64,000 nt of DNA from Flammeovirgaceae bacterium (GTDB lineage: Bacteria; Bacteroidota; Bacteroidia; Cytophagales; Cyclobacteriaceae), in NCBI GenBank assembly GCA_016709845.1, contig JADJMA010000063.1:62001-126000 (forward strand), given 5' to 3'. The translations under genes and the position numbers were made by a program. The notes beneath the pieces are model-generated. The model was not told where the DNA came from and did not search any database. It was given only the letters and a program-made list of their open reading frames with translations. Below, in pieces: positions 38,595 to 48,978 of this stretch; position 1 is the stretch's first letter, and every line of letters begins with the position of its first letter.

Positions 38595-39847
38595 ATGGTT
38601 GACTTATTTTCAAAGCTACGCATGGAGGCCGGTCCACTGGCCAAGTACTCACATTTACCAGATGATTATTTCTTCTTTCCAAAGTTGGAAGGGGACATAG
38701 GTCCGCGTATGAAATTCAATGTAAAGGAAGTCCTTAATTGGAGTTTGAATAACTACCTCGGGTTGGCTAACCATCCTGAAGTAAGAAAGGCAGATGCCGA
38801 AGGAGCGGCTCAATATGGTTTGGCTTCCCCCATGGGCGCCCGCATGATGTCCGGAAACTCGGTGAATCACCTGGAGCTTGAAAAGCAATTGGCCGAGTTC
38901 GTGATGAAGGAAGATGCTATGCTTCTTAATTATGGATACCAAGGGGTATTCTCAATTATAGATGCTTTAGTTGACAGAAAGGATGTTATTGTTTATGACT
39001 CCGAATCGCACGCCTGCATTATTGATGGAGTACGGTTACATATGGGTAAGCGTTTTGTTTATCCCCACAACAATATGGAAAACCTGAGAAGCAACTTCAG
39101 CGTGCTACCAAACTTGCCAACGAAACCGGAGGTGGTATTTTGGTGATTACGGAAGGTGTGTTTGGTATGTCGGGCAATATGGGCGACCTGAAAGGAATTG
39201 TTGAGTTAAAGAAGAAATACAATTTCCGCTTGTTTGTAGATGATGCGCATGGATTTGGAACTATGGGCGCCACAGGAGCTGGAGTAGGTGAGGAGCAAGG
39301 CGTGCAAGATCAAATCGATTTGTATTTTTCAACGTTTGCCAAGTCAATGGCAAGCATAGGTGCCTTTGTTGCTGGGGATAAGAATATTCTTAAATACTTA
39401 CGGTATACAGTACGCTCTCAGATATATGCTAAGTCGCTACCTATGCCCCTGGTATTAGGAGCATTAAAACGACTGGAGTTGGTAAAAAAACATCCTGAGT
39501 TAAGAGCAGATTTAAAGAAAATAATGGTTGCGATTAAGGACGGATTGAAAGATCGTGGCTTCTCCATAAACCCAACCAAAACACCTCCTACACCAGTTGT
39601 ATTTAAAGGTGGCGTTGGGGAAGCAGCCAATATGGCAATGGATTTAAGGGAGAATAGTGGCATTTTTTGCTCAGTAGTTATCTACCCGGTGGTGCCAAAA
39701 GACGTGATTATGTTTAGAATTATCCCTACGGCAGCTCACACGCTAGCAGATGTAGAGCTGACCCTAAATGCCTTTTCTGCGCTAAAAACGAAGCTTGATG
39801 ATGGTTTTTACAAGAAAGAGGAGTTGGTGTCTGTGACTAAAATCTAA
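38595..39847 (+). CDS. Alpha-oxoamine synthase family PLP enzyme (KBL/serine palmitoyltransferase-like), frameshifted
   Basis: I start at 38595 (MVDLFSKLRMEAGPLAKYSHLPDDYFFF); the ATG at 38550 adds an unlike leader. The fold-type I signature motifs are NYLGLANHPEVRKADAEGA, GARMMSGNSVNHLELEKQLAEF, DSESHACIIDGVRLHMGKR, VDDAHGFGTMGATGAG, and the PLP lysine in FSTFAKSMASIGAFVAG. The frame breaks near 39091, where one A restores ENLRKQLQRATKL. Enzymes of this family condense an amino acid with an acyl-CoA. The cytophagal version is a candidate for sphingolipid base or 2-amino-3-ketobutyrate formation; substrate not determined. Confidence 0.82.
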
Positions 39848-39934
39848 CTATAATGGGTTTTTAGCTTGTTTTTAAAGCTTTTTGCTTAAATTGGCAGCAG
39901 GAAATCAATTATAAAATTTAAACATCCTATTAAA

Positions 39935-40117
39935 ATGAAAAATTTTGAAGAACTAAAGACTCTCATTGCATCCCTTGAAGGTGATGCCGATAAGTTCTAC
40001 AACAAAGGAAATAGCGCTGCTGGAACAAGAATCAGAAAGGGCATGCAGGATTTGAAGAATGCTGCTCAGGCTATTCGCCAGGAAGTACAAGAGCTAAAGA
40101 ATAAACTACCAAGCTAG
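39935..40117 (+). CDS. Histone H1-like Hc1 family protein
   Basis: A 60-residue protein, MKNFEELKTLIASLEGDADKFYNKGNSAAGTRIRKGMQDLK…EVQELKNKLPS, that matches the short Bacteroidota version of the Hc1 family named after chlamydial histone H1-like protein. It is a helix pair with the conserved GNxAAGTRxRKGxQ linker. It lacks a lysine-rich tail, which in this genome is found as separate proteins (5676-5741 and 46981-47343). Presumed to bind DNA as a nucleoid protein. It has its own terminator. Confidence 0.88.
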   Translation: MKNFEELKTLIASLEGDADKFYNKGNSAAGTRIRKGMQDLKNAAQAIRQEVQELKNKLPS

Positions 40118-40137
40118 AATTCTATTTCTTAGCAGAA

Positions 40138-40168
40138 AAAAAGGCTGAATCAGTAATTCAGCCTTTTT
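40138..40168. terminator. Bidirectional terminator between Hc1 and dapA
   Basis: AAAAAGGCTGAAT (40138-40150) and ATTCAGCCTTTTT (40156-40168) form a perfect 13-bp stem with loop CAGTA. A and T runs on both sides serve the two converging genes. Confidence 0.9.
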
Positions 40169-40172
40169 GCTT

Positions 40173-41041
40173 TTATAGCTTAACGTATAATTGCCTAATT
40201 TTCTTTTGCAATGAATTGGATGCCCTAACCAAAGGCAAACGAACGTGGGGCTCGCAGACTCCCATCAAACTCAAGAGAAATTTAACCCCAACCGGATTGC
40301 CTTCTTCATACATGGGGCCATTGATATCAAGTAGAGAAAATTGAGCATTTTGCGCCTGAGCTAATTTGTTGGTTTGAACACCGTGCTTAATTTTTGAAAT
40401 GCCAACGGAAGCGCATTGGCTAAAACAGAGATAATACCTACTCCACCCATCGTATAGATTGGAAGCGTAAGTAAATCGTCACCGGATATCAGTAGGAAAT
40501 CTTTAGGCTTTTCGCGAGCAATCTTCATGCATTGTTCCAGATTACCCGATGCCTCTTTAATTCCAATTATATTCTTATGATGGCTTAACCGAAGTGTTGT
40601 TTCGGCTGTTAGATTTGACGCGGTTCTACCCGGAACATTATATAAGATTATGGGTATGGGTGATTTGTTTGCTATAGCTTTAAAATGTTGGTATATCCCT
40701 TCTTGTGAAGGCTTGTTGTAATAAGGACTCACCGATAACAAGGCATCAACACCTGTCAGATCAGTAGATTTTATTTCTTCGATTACGCTCTGGGTATTGT
40801 TGCCACCAATGCCGTAAACAAGTGGAAGATTCTTTTTATTATTTTCTCTAACGAAGGTTAAAACTTTCTTCTTTTCCTCTTTACTCAACGTTGCCGACTC
40901 GCCTGTTGTACCCATTACTACATAGTAGTCAACGCCTTTGGCAGTATGCGCTAATAGTTTTTTAAGGGAAGCAAAGTCAATTTCGCCTTGGCTATTCATG
41001 GGGGTAACCAAGGCTACACCTGTTCCAATTAGCTTCTTCAT
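40173..41041 (-). CDS. dapA: 4-hydroxy-tetrahydrodipicolinate synthase, frameshifted
   Basis: DapA condenses pyruvate and aspartate semialdehyde in lysine/diaminopimelate synthesis; dapD lies at 52.7 kb. The barrel motifs are GVALVTPM, VVMGTTGESATLSKEEK, YNKPSQEGIYQHFKAIA, YNVPGRTASNL with the catalytic tyrosine, and IGIKEASGNLEQ with the Schiff-base lysine. Near 40385 a shift ends the open frame early; in the repaired frame KLAQAQNAQFSLLDINGPMYEEGNPVGVKF…IRQLYVKL carries it to the stop at 40173. It overlaps the DUF6913 gene by 4 bases. Confidence 0.92.
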
Positions 41042-41547
41042 CGCAGTAAGCGGATGTAATTTAACATCGTGTCAATCAACCCTTTGTTAGTTCCGTTTTG
41101 TTCTATCATAAATTCAAAATATTGTCTTTCCTCCTGGTTAAACTTACCAATGCGGCAAGCCGCTTTGCTTTGTGCCAGAATGTAAAGAATTAATGGGTTT
41201 GATACTTTGTCGATATAAAACAGATAATCAAATGAGGTCTCCATAAACTTAGTGACGATGGCAGAGTTTAGATTTCCCCAAAAGGATAACTCTTCAATAG
41301 TAAAGAAATCGAATTTGAACTCATGGTTTTCCTTTTTGGCGGGTAGGTATTCCAGTACGGTTACTTTTTTCCCGTCTGCCTCTAAGTGATGTATAAATTC
41401 CTTTATGTCCTCATGCTTTTGTTTGTCCTCCACACTAAAGATCACACCTATCGAAGATGCCTGCTTATAGGGTTTGCTGCTGCGATTTGATTTATTCTTT
41501 TTCAGTGCGGTCTCTGTCCGCATTTTAAGAAAGGTCATTTTAAACAT
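41038..41547 (-). CDS. DUF6913 family protein
   Basis: A 169-residue cytosolic protein without signal or membrane helix. It has a basic N-terminus (KNKSNRSSKPYKQASSIGVIFSVEDKQKHEDIKEFIHHLEADGKKVTVLEYLPAKKEN) and a C-terminal part with FFTIEELSFWGNLNSAIVTKFMETSFDYLFYID and SKAACRIGKFN…YFEFMIEQ. I recognise it as the Bacteroidota DUF6913 family, which is often next to dapA. Function is unknown. The 4-base ATGA overlap with dapA shows translational coupling. Confidence 0.72.
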   Translation of the reverse strand: MFKMTFLKMRTETALKKNKSNRSSKPYKQASSIGVIFSVEDKQKHEDIKEFIHHLEADGKKVTVLEYLPAKKENHEFKFDFFTIEELSFWGNLNSAIVTKFMETSFDYLFYIDKVSNPLILYILAQSKAACRIGKFNQEERQYFEFMIEQNGTNKGLIDTMLNYIRLLR

Positions 41548-41604
41548 GGCTGAAAGCTAATAAAGTTAAGTGCAAAGTTGAAGGACTGGAAGAAGGTTTC
41601 GGGT

Positions 41605-43624
41605 TCATTTCTTTAACATAACGTCAAACTCTGATTCCGAGATAATCGGGATCTCCAGTTTTTCTGCTTTTTCTCTTTTGGCAGGCCCCATGTTTTCACC
41701 AGCTATTAAAAAATCAAGTTTACCGGATATAGAAGAAAGCACTTTACCCCCATGGGCAATAATAATGTCCTTCAGTTGATCTCTTTCATAATTCTGGAAT
41801 ACACCTGAAATCAAAAAGGACTTGCCTTCCAAAACATTGCTCACTTTCTCTGGCTCTTTCAGGGTTGACTCAAAACATAATCCCGCTCTTTTGAGTCGGT
41901 CGATTTCGATAAGATTATCTTTCTCTTTAAAAAAGGCAACGACACTTTGAGCAATCTTTTCGCCCACTTCAGGGGCTTCTAAAAGTTGTTCATAGGTGGC
42001 ATTGGCCAGTGCATCCATATTTTTAAAGTGTCTTGCTAACTTTTCTGCAACTGTTTTACCCACGTACCGAATACCAATACCAAAGAGTACATTTTCGAAG
42101 GGCTGATTTTTTGATTGATCAATTCCCGCAAGCATGTTTTCTGCTGATTTATCTTTTACCTTTTCAAGTTTGAGCAGTTGATCTTTCGTGAGATAAAATA
42201 AATCGGCCGGAGATTTTACAAAACCCAATTCAAACAGTTGCCGAATGGTTTGTTCGCCCAACGAATCAATATCCATGGCTTTGCGCTGAATGAAATGCTC
42301 TATCTTACCTTTAATTTGTGGAGGACAGCCTTTCTCATTTAGGCAATAGTGATTCGCCTCTCCTTCTTTACGAATCAAAATAGATTTACATTCTGGGCAG
42401 GTAGTGATATATTGAACGCTCTTGTTCTTTGGATTTCTCTTCACAAGATCAACTCCGGTTACTTTCGGAATGATCTCACCGCCCTTTTCAACAAATACAT
42501 AATCACCAATGCGTAAATCTAACCGGGCAATTTCGTTGGCGTTGTGTAATGAGGCGCGTTTCACTGTGGTGCCAGCCAGAAAGACAGGCTCTAATTCAGC
42601 AACTGGTGTTACGGCACCTGTTCGTCCTACCTGATAGGTAATAGCATTTAATTTTGTTGAAATACTTTCGGCTTTGTATTTATAGGATATTGCCCAACGT
42701 GGACTCTTAGCCGTAAACCCGAGTCGTTCCTGTTGTTCCAGACTATTAACCTTAATTACCACGCCATCCGTATCCAAGGGAAGATCTAATCGTTTCTTCT
42801 CCCACTCTTGAATGTAGGTAAGAACATCGTCAATGTTTTTGCAAAGTCTATACGTAGGCGAAATCTGAAGGCCCCAGCTCTCTAATTTCTTTATGGCCTC
42901 CGAATGAGTTTCTACGTCATTTTTTTCCCCTAAAAGATAATACAAGTAACAATTTAATTTTCTTCTGGCTACCTCGGTTGAGTCCTGCATCTTCACGGTA
43001 CCTGAGGCGGTGTTCCGCGCATTGGCATAAGTCTCTTCTCCAATAGCCTCGCGTTCCTTGTTAAGCTGTTTAAATACTTCCTTTGATAAGTAAACTTCGC
43101 CACGCACTTCAAAGTAATCGGGAATATTTTTTGATTTAATCCGCAAAGGAAGACTGCGAATGGTTTGATATTATTCGTTACATCATCACCGCGCACACCA
43201 TCGCCCCGGTAACAGCGCGCGTTAGTAAACCGTTTTCGTAGGTTAAGCTTATAGAAACACCATCAAATTTTAACTCACAGAAATATTCGTAAGCATCGCC
43301 ATCAAGCCCTTTGGCAACCCGCGCATCAAATTCTTTAAGTTCTTCGGCTGAGTATGTATTTCCTAAGGAAAGCATGGGATACTGATGGACAACCGAGGCA
43401 AATTCTTTGGTGATAGAACCACCTACACGCTGGGTTGGCGAATCGGGCAAACGAAAGGCAGGAAATTCTTTTTCAAGATCCTGAAGTTTAACAAGTAGCT
43501 GATCGAACTCGTAATCAGAAATCTCTGATTTGCTTTTTTGATAATAGAGTTCGTTGTGATGGTTTATCTGGTTGGTGAGCTCCTGAATTTTTCCTTTTGC
43601 TTCGGCAGCGGTCATACAGTACAA
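41605..43624 (-). CDS. ligA: NAD-dependent DNA ligase, frameshifted
   Basis: LigA seals nicks during replication and repair using NAD. Domains in order: Ia (INHHNELYYQKSKSEISDYEFDQLLVKL), adenylation with the catalytic lysine in ELKFDGVSISLTYENG, DYFEVRGEVYLSKEVF, DTDGVVIKVN, OB fold, zinc finger (CPECKS…HYCLNEKGCPP), helix-hairpin-helix repeats, and a C-terminal BRCT domain (LEGKSFLISGVFQNYERDQLKDIIIAHGGKVLSSIS). Breaks at about 43155 and 43195, each one missing base, interrupt TRGDGVRGDDVTNNIKTIRSLPLRI. The repaired length of about 674 residues is standard. Confidence 0.94.
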
Positions 43625-43630
43625 ATCAAA

Positions 43631-44324
43631 CTACAAATTAACTAAATTGAGCGTATGGCAGGCCGCCAGGGCAGCAGTTTCTGTTCTTAGTCTATTGGGC
43701 CCTAAACCAACTTTGGTATAGCCATGGGTCATCGCGAGTTCAAGTTCATCTTGTCGAAAGTCACCTTCGGGTCCTATTAATACCTGGTAGGATTTATCAG
43801 GGTGTGCCAGGGCCTTTAACTGATTTGGGTTTTGGCTATCCACAAAACAAATAAATTTCTGATCAGCTTGAAGCGGAATGATTTCTTCAAAAGGTTTTAT
43901 CTCTGAGATTTTTGGGAACCACGCCTGCCCCGATTGTTTCATGGCACTGATTGCGATCTTTTCAATACGATCCAGATTTATATTCTTTCGTTCTGAGTTT
44001 TTACAGAGCAGGAAGTGAATGTGTTCGACCCCCAGTTCCACAGCTTTTTCTACAAACCACTCGGTGCGATCAATATTCTTCGTAGGTGCAATCGCAATTG
44101 CAATAGAGAATTTTCTGGGTAGAATAAATTCTTTCTCAATAATAGTAAAGGTGCATTTTATGATCTGCTTCTTTGATCTTTGCTTGATAAAAACTCCCGA
44201 CACCATCTGTAAGATGAAGTTCATCATTCGCCTTTAGGCGAAGTACTTTTACCGCGTGCCTTGATTCATCTTCATTCAGATGATGAATTCCGTTAATTAA
44301 AGCAGGCTGGTAAAACAGGTTCAA
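43631..44324 (-). CDS. rsmE: 16S rRNA m3U1498 methyltransferase RsmE, frameshifted
   Basis: A SPOUT-fold methyltransferase acting on 16S rRNA. The N-terminal PUA-like part reads MNLFYQPALINGIHHLNEDESRHAVKVLRLKANDELHLTDGVG. A shift near 44145-44160 leads into FSIAIAIAPTKNIDRTEWFVEKAVELGVEHIHFLLCKNSERK. The SAM knot is LIGPEGDFRQDELELA and VGLGPNRLRTETAALAACHTLN. The start at 44322-44324 is 4 bases after the stop of the acyl-CoA-binding protein gene. Confidence 0.92.
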
Positions 44325-44327
44325 TGA

Positions 44328-44591
44328 TCAGGCGTAGTTTTGATGGAGTTTGGTAACAAGGTCAATATAATCTTGCATGGCCTGCTCTTTAGACATTCCT
44401 TTACGGGAGGTCCACGCATCAAACTTAGCTATTGCCTTGAAGTCAAAACCGCCCGGACGATCACAACTGACATCGCCTTCTGTTGCTTGTTTAAACAGTG
44501 CATAGAGGTCGAGCAACTCTTCGTTGGAAGGTCGTTTAGTTAGTTCTTTTGATCGTATTAAAGCAGTTTGAAAATCGTCTTGTAGGGCCAT
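44328..44591 (-). CDS. Acyl-CoA-binding protein (ACBP fold)
   Basis: An 87-residue protein (start at 44589-44591, MALQDDFQTALIRSKELTKRPSNEELLDLYALFKQATEGDV). It has the ACBP four-helix signature LLDLYALFKQATEGD…RPGGFDFKAIAKFDAWTSRKGMSKEQAMQDYIDLV, including the KGMSKEqAM motif that contacts the CoA. It would bind long-chain acyl-CoA in the cytosol. ACBPs are mainly eukaryotic but occur in some bacteria including Bacteroidota. It sits between gltA and rsmE in the same direction. Confidence 0.9.
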   Translation of the reverse strand: MALQDDFQTALIRSKELTKRPSNEELLDLYALFKQATEGDVSCDRPGGFDFKAIAKFDAWTSRKGMSKEQAMQDYIDLVTKLHQNYA

Positions 44592-44610
44592 ATGCAATAG
44601 GTATTTTTTT

Positions 44611-44641
44611 AAAACAAAAAAGGCTGGATAAACCAGCCCTT
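44611..44641 (-). terminator. Terminator downstream of gltA
   Basis: On the minus strand GGCTGG-TTTAT-CCAGCC (44638-44622) runs into TTTTTTGTTTT. It lies 31 bases after the citrate synthase stop and just upstream of the acyl-CoA-binding protein gene. Confidence 0.75.
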
Positions 44642-44671
44642 AAAGATACTCTTTGCGAGATAATTTATCGC

Positions 44672-45947
44672 TTATTTTAACGGAACATAAGCCCTTAGAT
44701 TTTGACCTGTATAAATTTGTCTAGGTCGCCCGATAGGCTCTTTGTTTTCGCGTAACTCTTTCCATTGCGCGATCCATCCCGGCAAACGGCCAATGGCAAA
44801 CATAACCGTAAACATATCTACCGGTATGCCCAGGGCACGGTAAATTATGCCTGAATAGAAATCTACGTTTGGATAAAGTTTGCGCTCAATAAAGTAAGGA
44901 TCGCGAAGGGCAATCTCTTCCAGTTTTCTTGCTATTTCTAAAGTGGGATCGTTTACACCTAATTTCTCAAGCACATCGTCCGCAGCTTTTTTGATGATCT
45001 TAGCCCGTGGGTCAAAGTTTTTATAAACACGGTGACCAAATCCCATCAACCGGAAGGATCATTCTTATCTTTTGCTTTAGCAATCCATTTTCAGTATCGC
45101 CACCGTCTTTTTAATCTGCTCCAAGCATCAAAATTACTTCTTGATTCGCGCCACCATGGAGGGGCCCCATAGGCATTGATCCCGCCTGCAATGGACGAAT
45201 AGATACTTGCTTTTGAAGACCCTACAATTCGTACAGTGGAAGTTGAACAATTCTGCTCGTGGTCGGCATGTAAGATTAGAAGTTTGTCCAAGGCAGAGGC
45301 TACGACCGGATCTACTTCATAATTCTCGGCCGGTAAAGCAAACATCATTTTCAAAAACCGGGAACAATAGTCGAGCTTGTTGTCGGGATAATTAACAGGG
45401 TGCCCCACTTCATTTTTATATGCCCAGGCGGCAAAAGTTGGCATTTTAGCCAATGATCTTACAATACTTAAATACACCAATTCCGAAGTTCGGTTTGGAT
45501 CCAAGGCTTCTGGGTAGAAGGCTGTTTGCGCACAAAAGAGTGAAGCCAAAACACCCATGGGATGTGATGTTGACGGAAATCCATCCAGAATCTTCTTTAT
45601 ATCTTCATGAACCATAGTATGGTTCTGAATGTCTTTCGAAAATGTGTTTAGCTGATCGGAGGTAGGTAGTTCACCAAAAATCAGCAGATAGCAAACTTCC
45701 AGAAAGGTTGACTTAGCGGCAAGGTCTTCAATAGAATACCCACGATAACGAAGAATGCCCTTGTCTCCATCCAGAAAAGTGATTGCACTGGTTGTTGCTC
45801 CCATATTTTTATATCCAAAGTCGAGGGTAATAGTACCCGTTGTTTCCAAGAGGTTACTGATGTCAATTCCTGTTCGCCCTCAGAACCCTCTACGATAGGA
45901 AATGTATAGGATTTACCATCTATTGTTAATGTAGCCGTTTTCGCCAT
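44672..45947 (-). CDS. gltA: Citrate synthase, frameshifted
   Basis: The TCA-cycle enzyme joining oxaloacetate and acetyl-CoA. It starts MAKTATLTIDGKSYTFPIVEGSEGEQ; one missing base near 45874 separates GIDISNLLETTGTITLDFGYKN. The type II motifs follow: DGDKGILRYRGYSIEDLA, LHADHEQNCSTSTVRIVGSS with the catalytic histidine, GINA-PLHGGANQEVI (broken by indels near 45170-45130), MGFGHRVYKNFDPRAK with the second catalytic histidine, and YTGQNLRAYVPL at the end. About 425 residues after repair. Confidence 0.94.
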
Positions 45948-46022
45948 ATCTTATATTATAGTTTAGTCTTAGGTTTTAAATATAGAGGGTTCGACTAATA
46001 GAAAAAAGTGTGTTTGCAAGAA

Positions 46023-46839
46023 TTAATTGTTTCCGAGTATCAGCGGCATGCCATCCTTTCCCGATCCGATAACAATGATCTTGCTATTAGGGGACTTGGA
46101 GAGTTCCATGGTTGCTTCGATACCTCTCATTTTTAACAGTTTATCCGTTAAACTATTATTGATAATATTATTTGCCCTCGATTCTCCCTCTGCCGCAATC
46201 CGCTTACGTTCTGCCTCACTCTTCTCTTTATCCTAACCTAAACTGGTAGGCAAGTGCCTCTTGCTCTTGTTGCAATTTATTTTCGATCGCAACCTTAATT
46301 TGTTCAGGTAACATAATAGACCGGATAAGTACCGCTGTAGCATGAACATTTTTTTCCTTCAAAATAGTTTCTGTCTCGGTAGTGATGGCAGTTTCCACCT
46401 CTGCCCGTTTGGTGGAATAGATTTCCTCAGCCGTATAGCGACCCATTACCTGGCGCACGGTAGATCGCACTTCCGGAATTACCAACACCGCCTCATAGTC
46501 GATTGTAAATTGTTCGTGGATGTATCCGATTTTATCCGGAATAGGGAAGTACCGGACTGTAATATCGATGTGTATGGATAGACCGTTCTTATCCAATACG
46601 TCCATATTTTCTTCAGACGACATTTCGTTAACCTTATACAGAGAAACTTCATTCCACGGAGCTTTCATATGTGTACCTGGCCCGATGATGTTGTCTTTGT
46701 CTAATCCCATGCCAAACGGATAGAATATAACGGCCCGCTCGGTAGCACTAATGGTATAAAACAAACTGGATGACAACGCCAGGATTACGATAAATGCAAT
46801 AATGGCGAGGATGATAAAGGGTAGTCTTCGGTTATTCAT
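46023..46839 (-). CDS. Prohibitin family SPFH/Band 7 membrane protein, frameshifted
   Basis: The N-terminal anchor (PFIILAIIAFIVILALSSSLFYTI, residues about 7-30) is followed by the SPFH domain: ATERAVIFYPFGMGLDKDNIIGPGTHMKAPW, DVLDKNGLSIHIDITVRYFPIPDK, VRSTVRQVMGRYTAEEIYSTKRAEVETAI. The frame stops at YQFRLG; removing one G near 46237 continues RLDKEKSEAERKRIAAEGESRANNIINNSLTDKLLKMRGIEATMELSKSPNSKIIVIGSG…. This is the helical prohibitin tail. Such proteins form ring scaffolds in the membrane, often next to FtsH-type proteases, none of which is in view. Confidence 0.87.
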
Positions 46840-46926
46840 AATAGGTTAATTAGAATCTTGGAAAATAAAGGTAAGCAGGCAAGTTACCAATAATTGCCGG
46901 CAAAGCATGGGCAAAACTACTTTGAA

Positions 46927-46958
46927 TAAAAACAAAAGAGCGACCTTAGATCGCCCTT
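46927..46958 (-). terminator. Terminator of the large H1-like gene
   Basis: On the minus strand AAGGGCGA and TCGCTCTT form an 8-bp stem with one G-T pair around TCTAAGG, followed by TTTGTTTTTATTC. It lies 23 bases after the stop at 46981. Confidence 0.7.
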
Positions 46959-46980
46959 ATTTGATAGGAACTTGACTCTC

Positions 46981-47343
46981 TTACATAGAGAAACCAGAAC
47001 CTTCTGGAGTATCCTTAGATGGTACTGTAGGAGGAGCTACTGGAGTGGGAGTAGGAACTGGGGTTGAAACGGGTGATAGCGCAGGAGCCACTATAGCCTT
47101 AGGAGCTGAACGCTTAATCACTCTCTTTTTCACCACTTTCTTAATAGCCTGCTTAACCTTGGCGGCTACCTTTTTCACTTTTTTAGCTACTTTCTTTACT
47201 ACTTTCTTAGCTGCCTTTCTAACTGTTTTTTTAGCCGACTTTTTTGCTGGCCTCTTTGCCGCCTTTTTAACTGCTTTCTTAGGTTTTGCTTTACCCTTCT
47301 TGGCTGCTTTCTTAGCTACCTTTTTTGCTTTTTTCTTTGCCAT
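46981..47343 (-). CDS. 120-aa Lys/Ala-rich histone H1-like protein
   Basis: Residues 1-75 are almost only Lys, Ala, Val and Arg in AKKxxKK repeats (MAKKKAKKVAKKAAKKGKA opening), like H1 C-terminal tails and chlamydial Hc2. Residues 76-120 switch to a Pro/Thr/Val/Ser linker (PVSTPVPTPTPVAPPTVP) ending in an acidic PEGSGFSM tail. It has no signal peptide, so it probably binds nucleic acid in the cytosol. The antisense frame is an artefact of repeated lysine and alanine codons. Its opening resembles the 21-aa protein at 5676-5741. Confidence 0.8.
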   Translation of the reverse strand: MAKKKAKKVAKKAAKKGKAKPKKAVKKAAKRPAKKSAKKTVRKAAKKVVKKVAKKVKKVAAKVKQAIKKVVKKRVIKRSAPKAIVAPALSPVSTPVPTPTPVAPPTVPSKDTPEGSGFSM

Positions 47344-47584
47344 AATTTTATTGGTTTATTTTTTTCTGGGTTAGAGTAATAAAAAAATTGCTCTATGTAA
47401 ATGTAATTACAGATTCAATACCATGTAAAACTTTAAGTAAAAAAGTTTAGACCTTGATGGAATAGTATCGGAATCAGGTTTCAAACCATACGAGGTACAA
47501 ATAGACTAAACCAGTAACCCGTTCACGCTAGCCTATTGATCGAATTTGGAATGATAATTATCAGGTAATCAAAGTCTTGATTGC

Positions 47585-48957
47585 TTACTTTCCGATACAA
47601 AAGTTGGCAAAAATATTTTCGAGTAAGTCATCACTTGTTATCTGGCCTGTGATCTCGCCAAGGAAATGCAAGGCTTGCCGAATGTCCATCGCAAGAAAGT
47701 CGCCTGTTATTCCAGTATTTAATCCAGTTGCTACGCGTGATAAAGCCTCGCTGGTTTCAGTAAGTTTTTGATAGTGACGAAGGTTTGTTACCAGCACATC
47801 ACCCTGCTTTACTTCTTGAATATTGACTTTTGATAAAATTTCTTTCTTAAGAGTTTCAAGATTGGTTTTAGAAGAAGCGGAAATAAGCACAAAATCCTGA
47901 TCGTTAATCGCACTTAGTAATTGTTTTGAGGCTTTATCTACTTTGTTCCCAACTTTTATGTACGGTCTGCCGATTGCTTTTAATTTCACTTCCTCATTTG
48001 CAATCTCTTCAACAGTGGTATCAGATAGATCAAACAGATACAGAATTAATGAAGCAACTTTCATGCGCTCATGCGTTCGGGAAACTCCAAGAGCTTCAAT
48101 GATATCCTGTGTTTCGCGTAAGCCAGCCGTATCCATAAATCGAAAGGTGATGCCGCCTAAGGTGATCTCATCTTCTATTACATCGCGCGTGGTGCCTGGA
48201 ATTTCAGAGACAATAGCCTTCTCTTCGTTTAGCAGTGCATTTAATAAAGTTGATTTACCGCATTCGGTTTGCCTGCAATTACGGTGGGAATGCCATTCTT
48301 AATTACGTTTCCCTGATCGAAGGAATCAATCAGGCGGGCAAGGTAACTTTGTACTTTCTCAACAAGTTGTAACAGATCATCGCGTTTGGCGAACTCAACA
48401 TCCTCTTCCCCGAAATCAAGTTCCAGTTCGACTAACGAAGCAAAGTGTATTAACTCTTCGCGTAAGTGAGCAATCTCATTCGAAAATCCACCCCGCATCT
48501 GATTCAAGGCGGCCTGACGTGCATTATCATTTTCAGCATGAATGAGATCGGCTACTGCTTCGGCTTGCGCTAAATCAAACCGACCATTCATAAATGCACG
48601 TTTGGTAAACTCACCGGGTTCGGCAAGTCGTGCTCCGCATTTTAGAAAAAGTTTTATAATCTGACGAACGATTACGGGTGACCCGTGACACGAAATTTCT
48701 GTGGAGTTCTCTTTCGTGAATGCGTTTGGTTCCTTGAATACCGTTACTAAAACCTCATCGATGATTTTATCCTGTTCCCCAATTGTTCCGAAATGGACGG
48801 TATGGGTAGGTTGATCGCTTAATCGTTTTCCTATAAATACTTTATCGGTAATTTTTATTGAATCTTTTCCAGAAAGTCTGATAACGGCAATACCGCTTAC
48901 TCCTTGCGGAGTGGCCAGGGCAATGATGGTATCGTCAGCTAAGTGTATTCCGGACAT
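47585..48957 (-). CDS. mnmE: tRNA modification GTPase MnmE, frameshifted
   Basis: MnmE with MnmG installs the carboxymethylaminomethyl group on U34 of tRNAs. I start at MSGIHLADDTIIALATPQGVSGIAVIRLSG (48955-48957). The folate-binding N domain and helical domain (RAFMNGRFDLAQAEAVADLI) are clear. The G1 loop breaks at about 48259-48261, where one C restores GKPNAGKSTLLNALLNEEKAIVSEIPGTTRDVIEDE. G3 (MDTAGLRET) and the C-terminal catalytic-cysteine motif CIGK at the very end are present. Length about 457 residues after repair. Confidence 0.94.
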
Positions 48958-48978
48958 TGGCCGCAAGATAAAAGAAAA

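Noticed and set aside
47045..47374. Plus-strand 109-codon frame rich in Phe/Leu/Ala that looks like a membrane protein
   Set aside because: It is the exact antisense of the Lys/Ala-rich H1-like gene. Repeated lysine and alanine codons read backwards give Phe, Leu and Ala. The minus frame has a terminator and the H1 composition.
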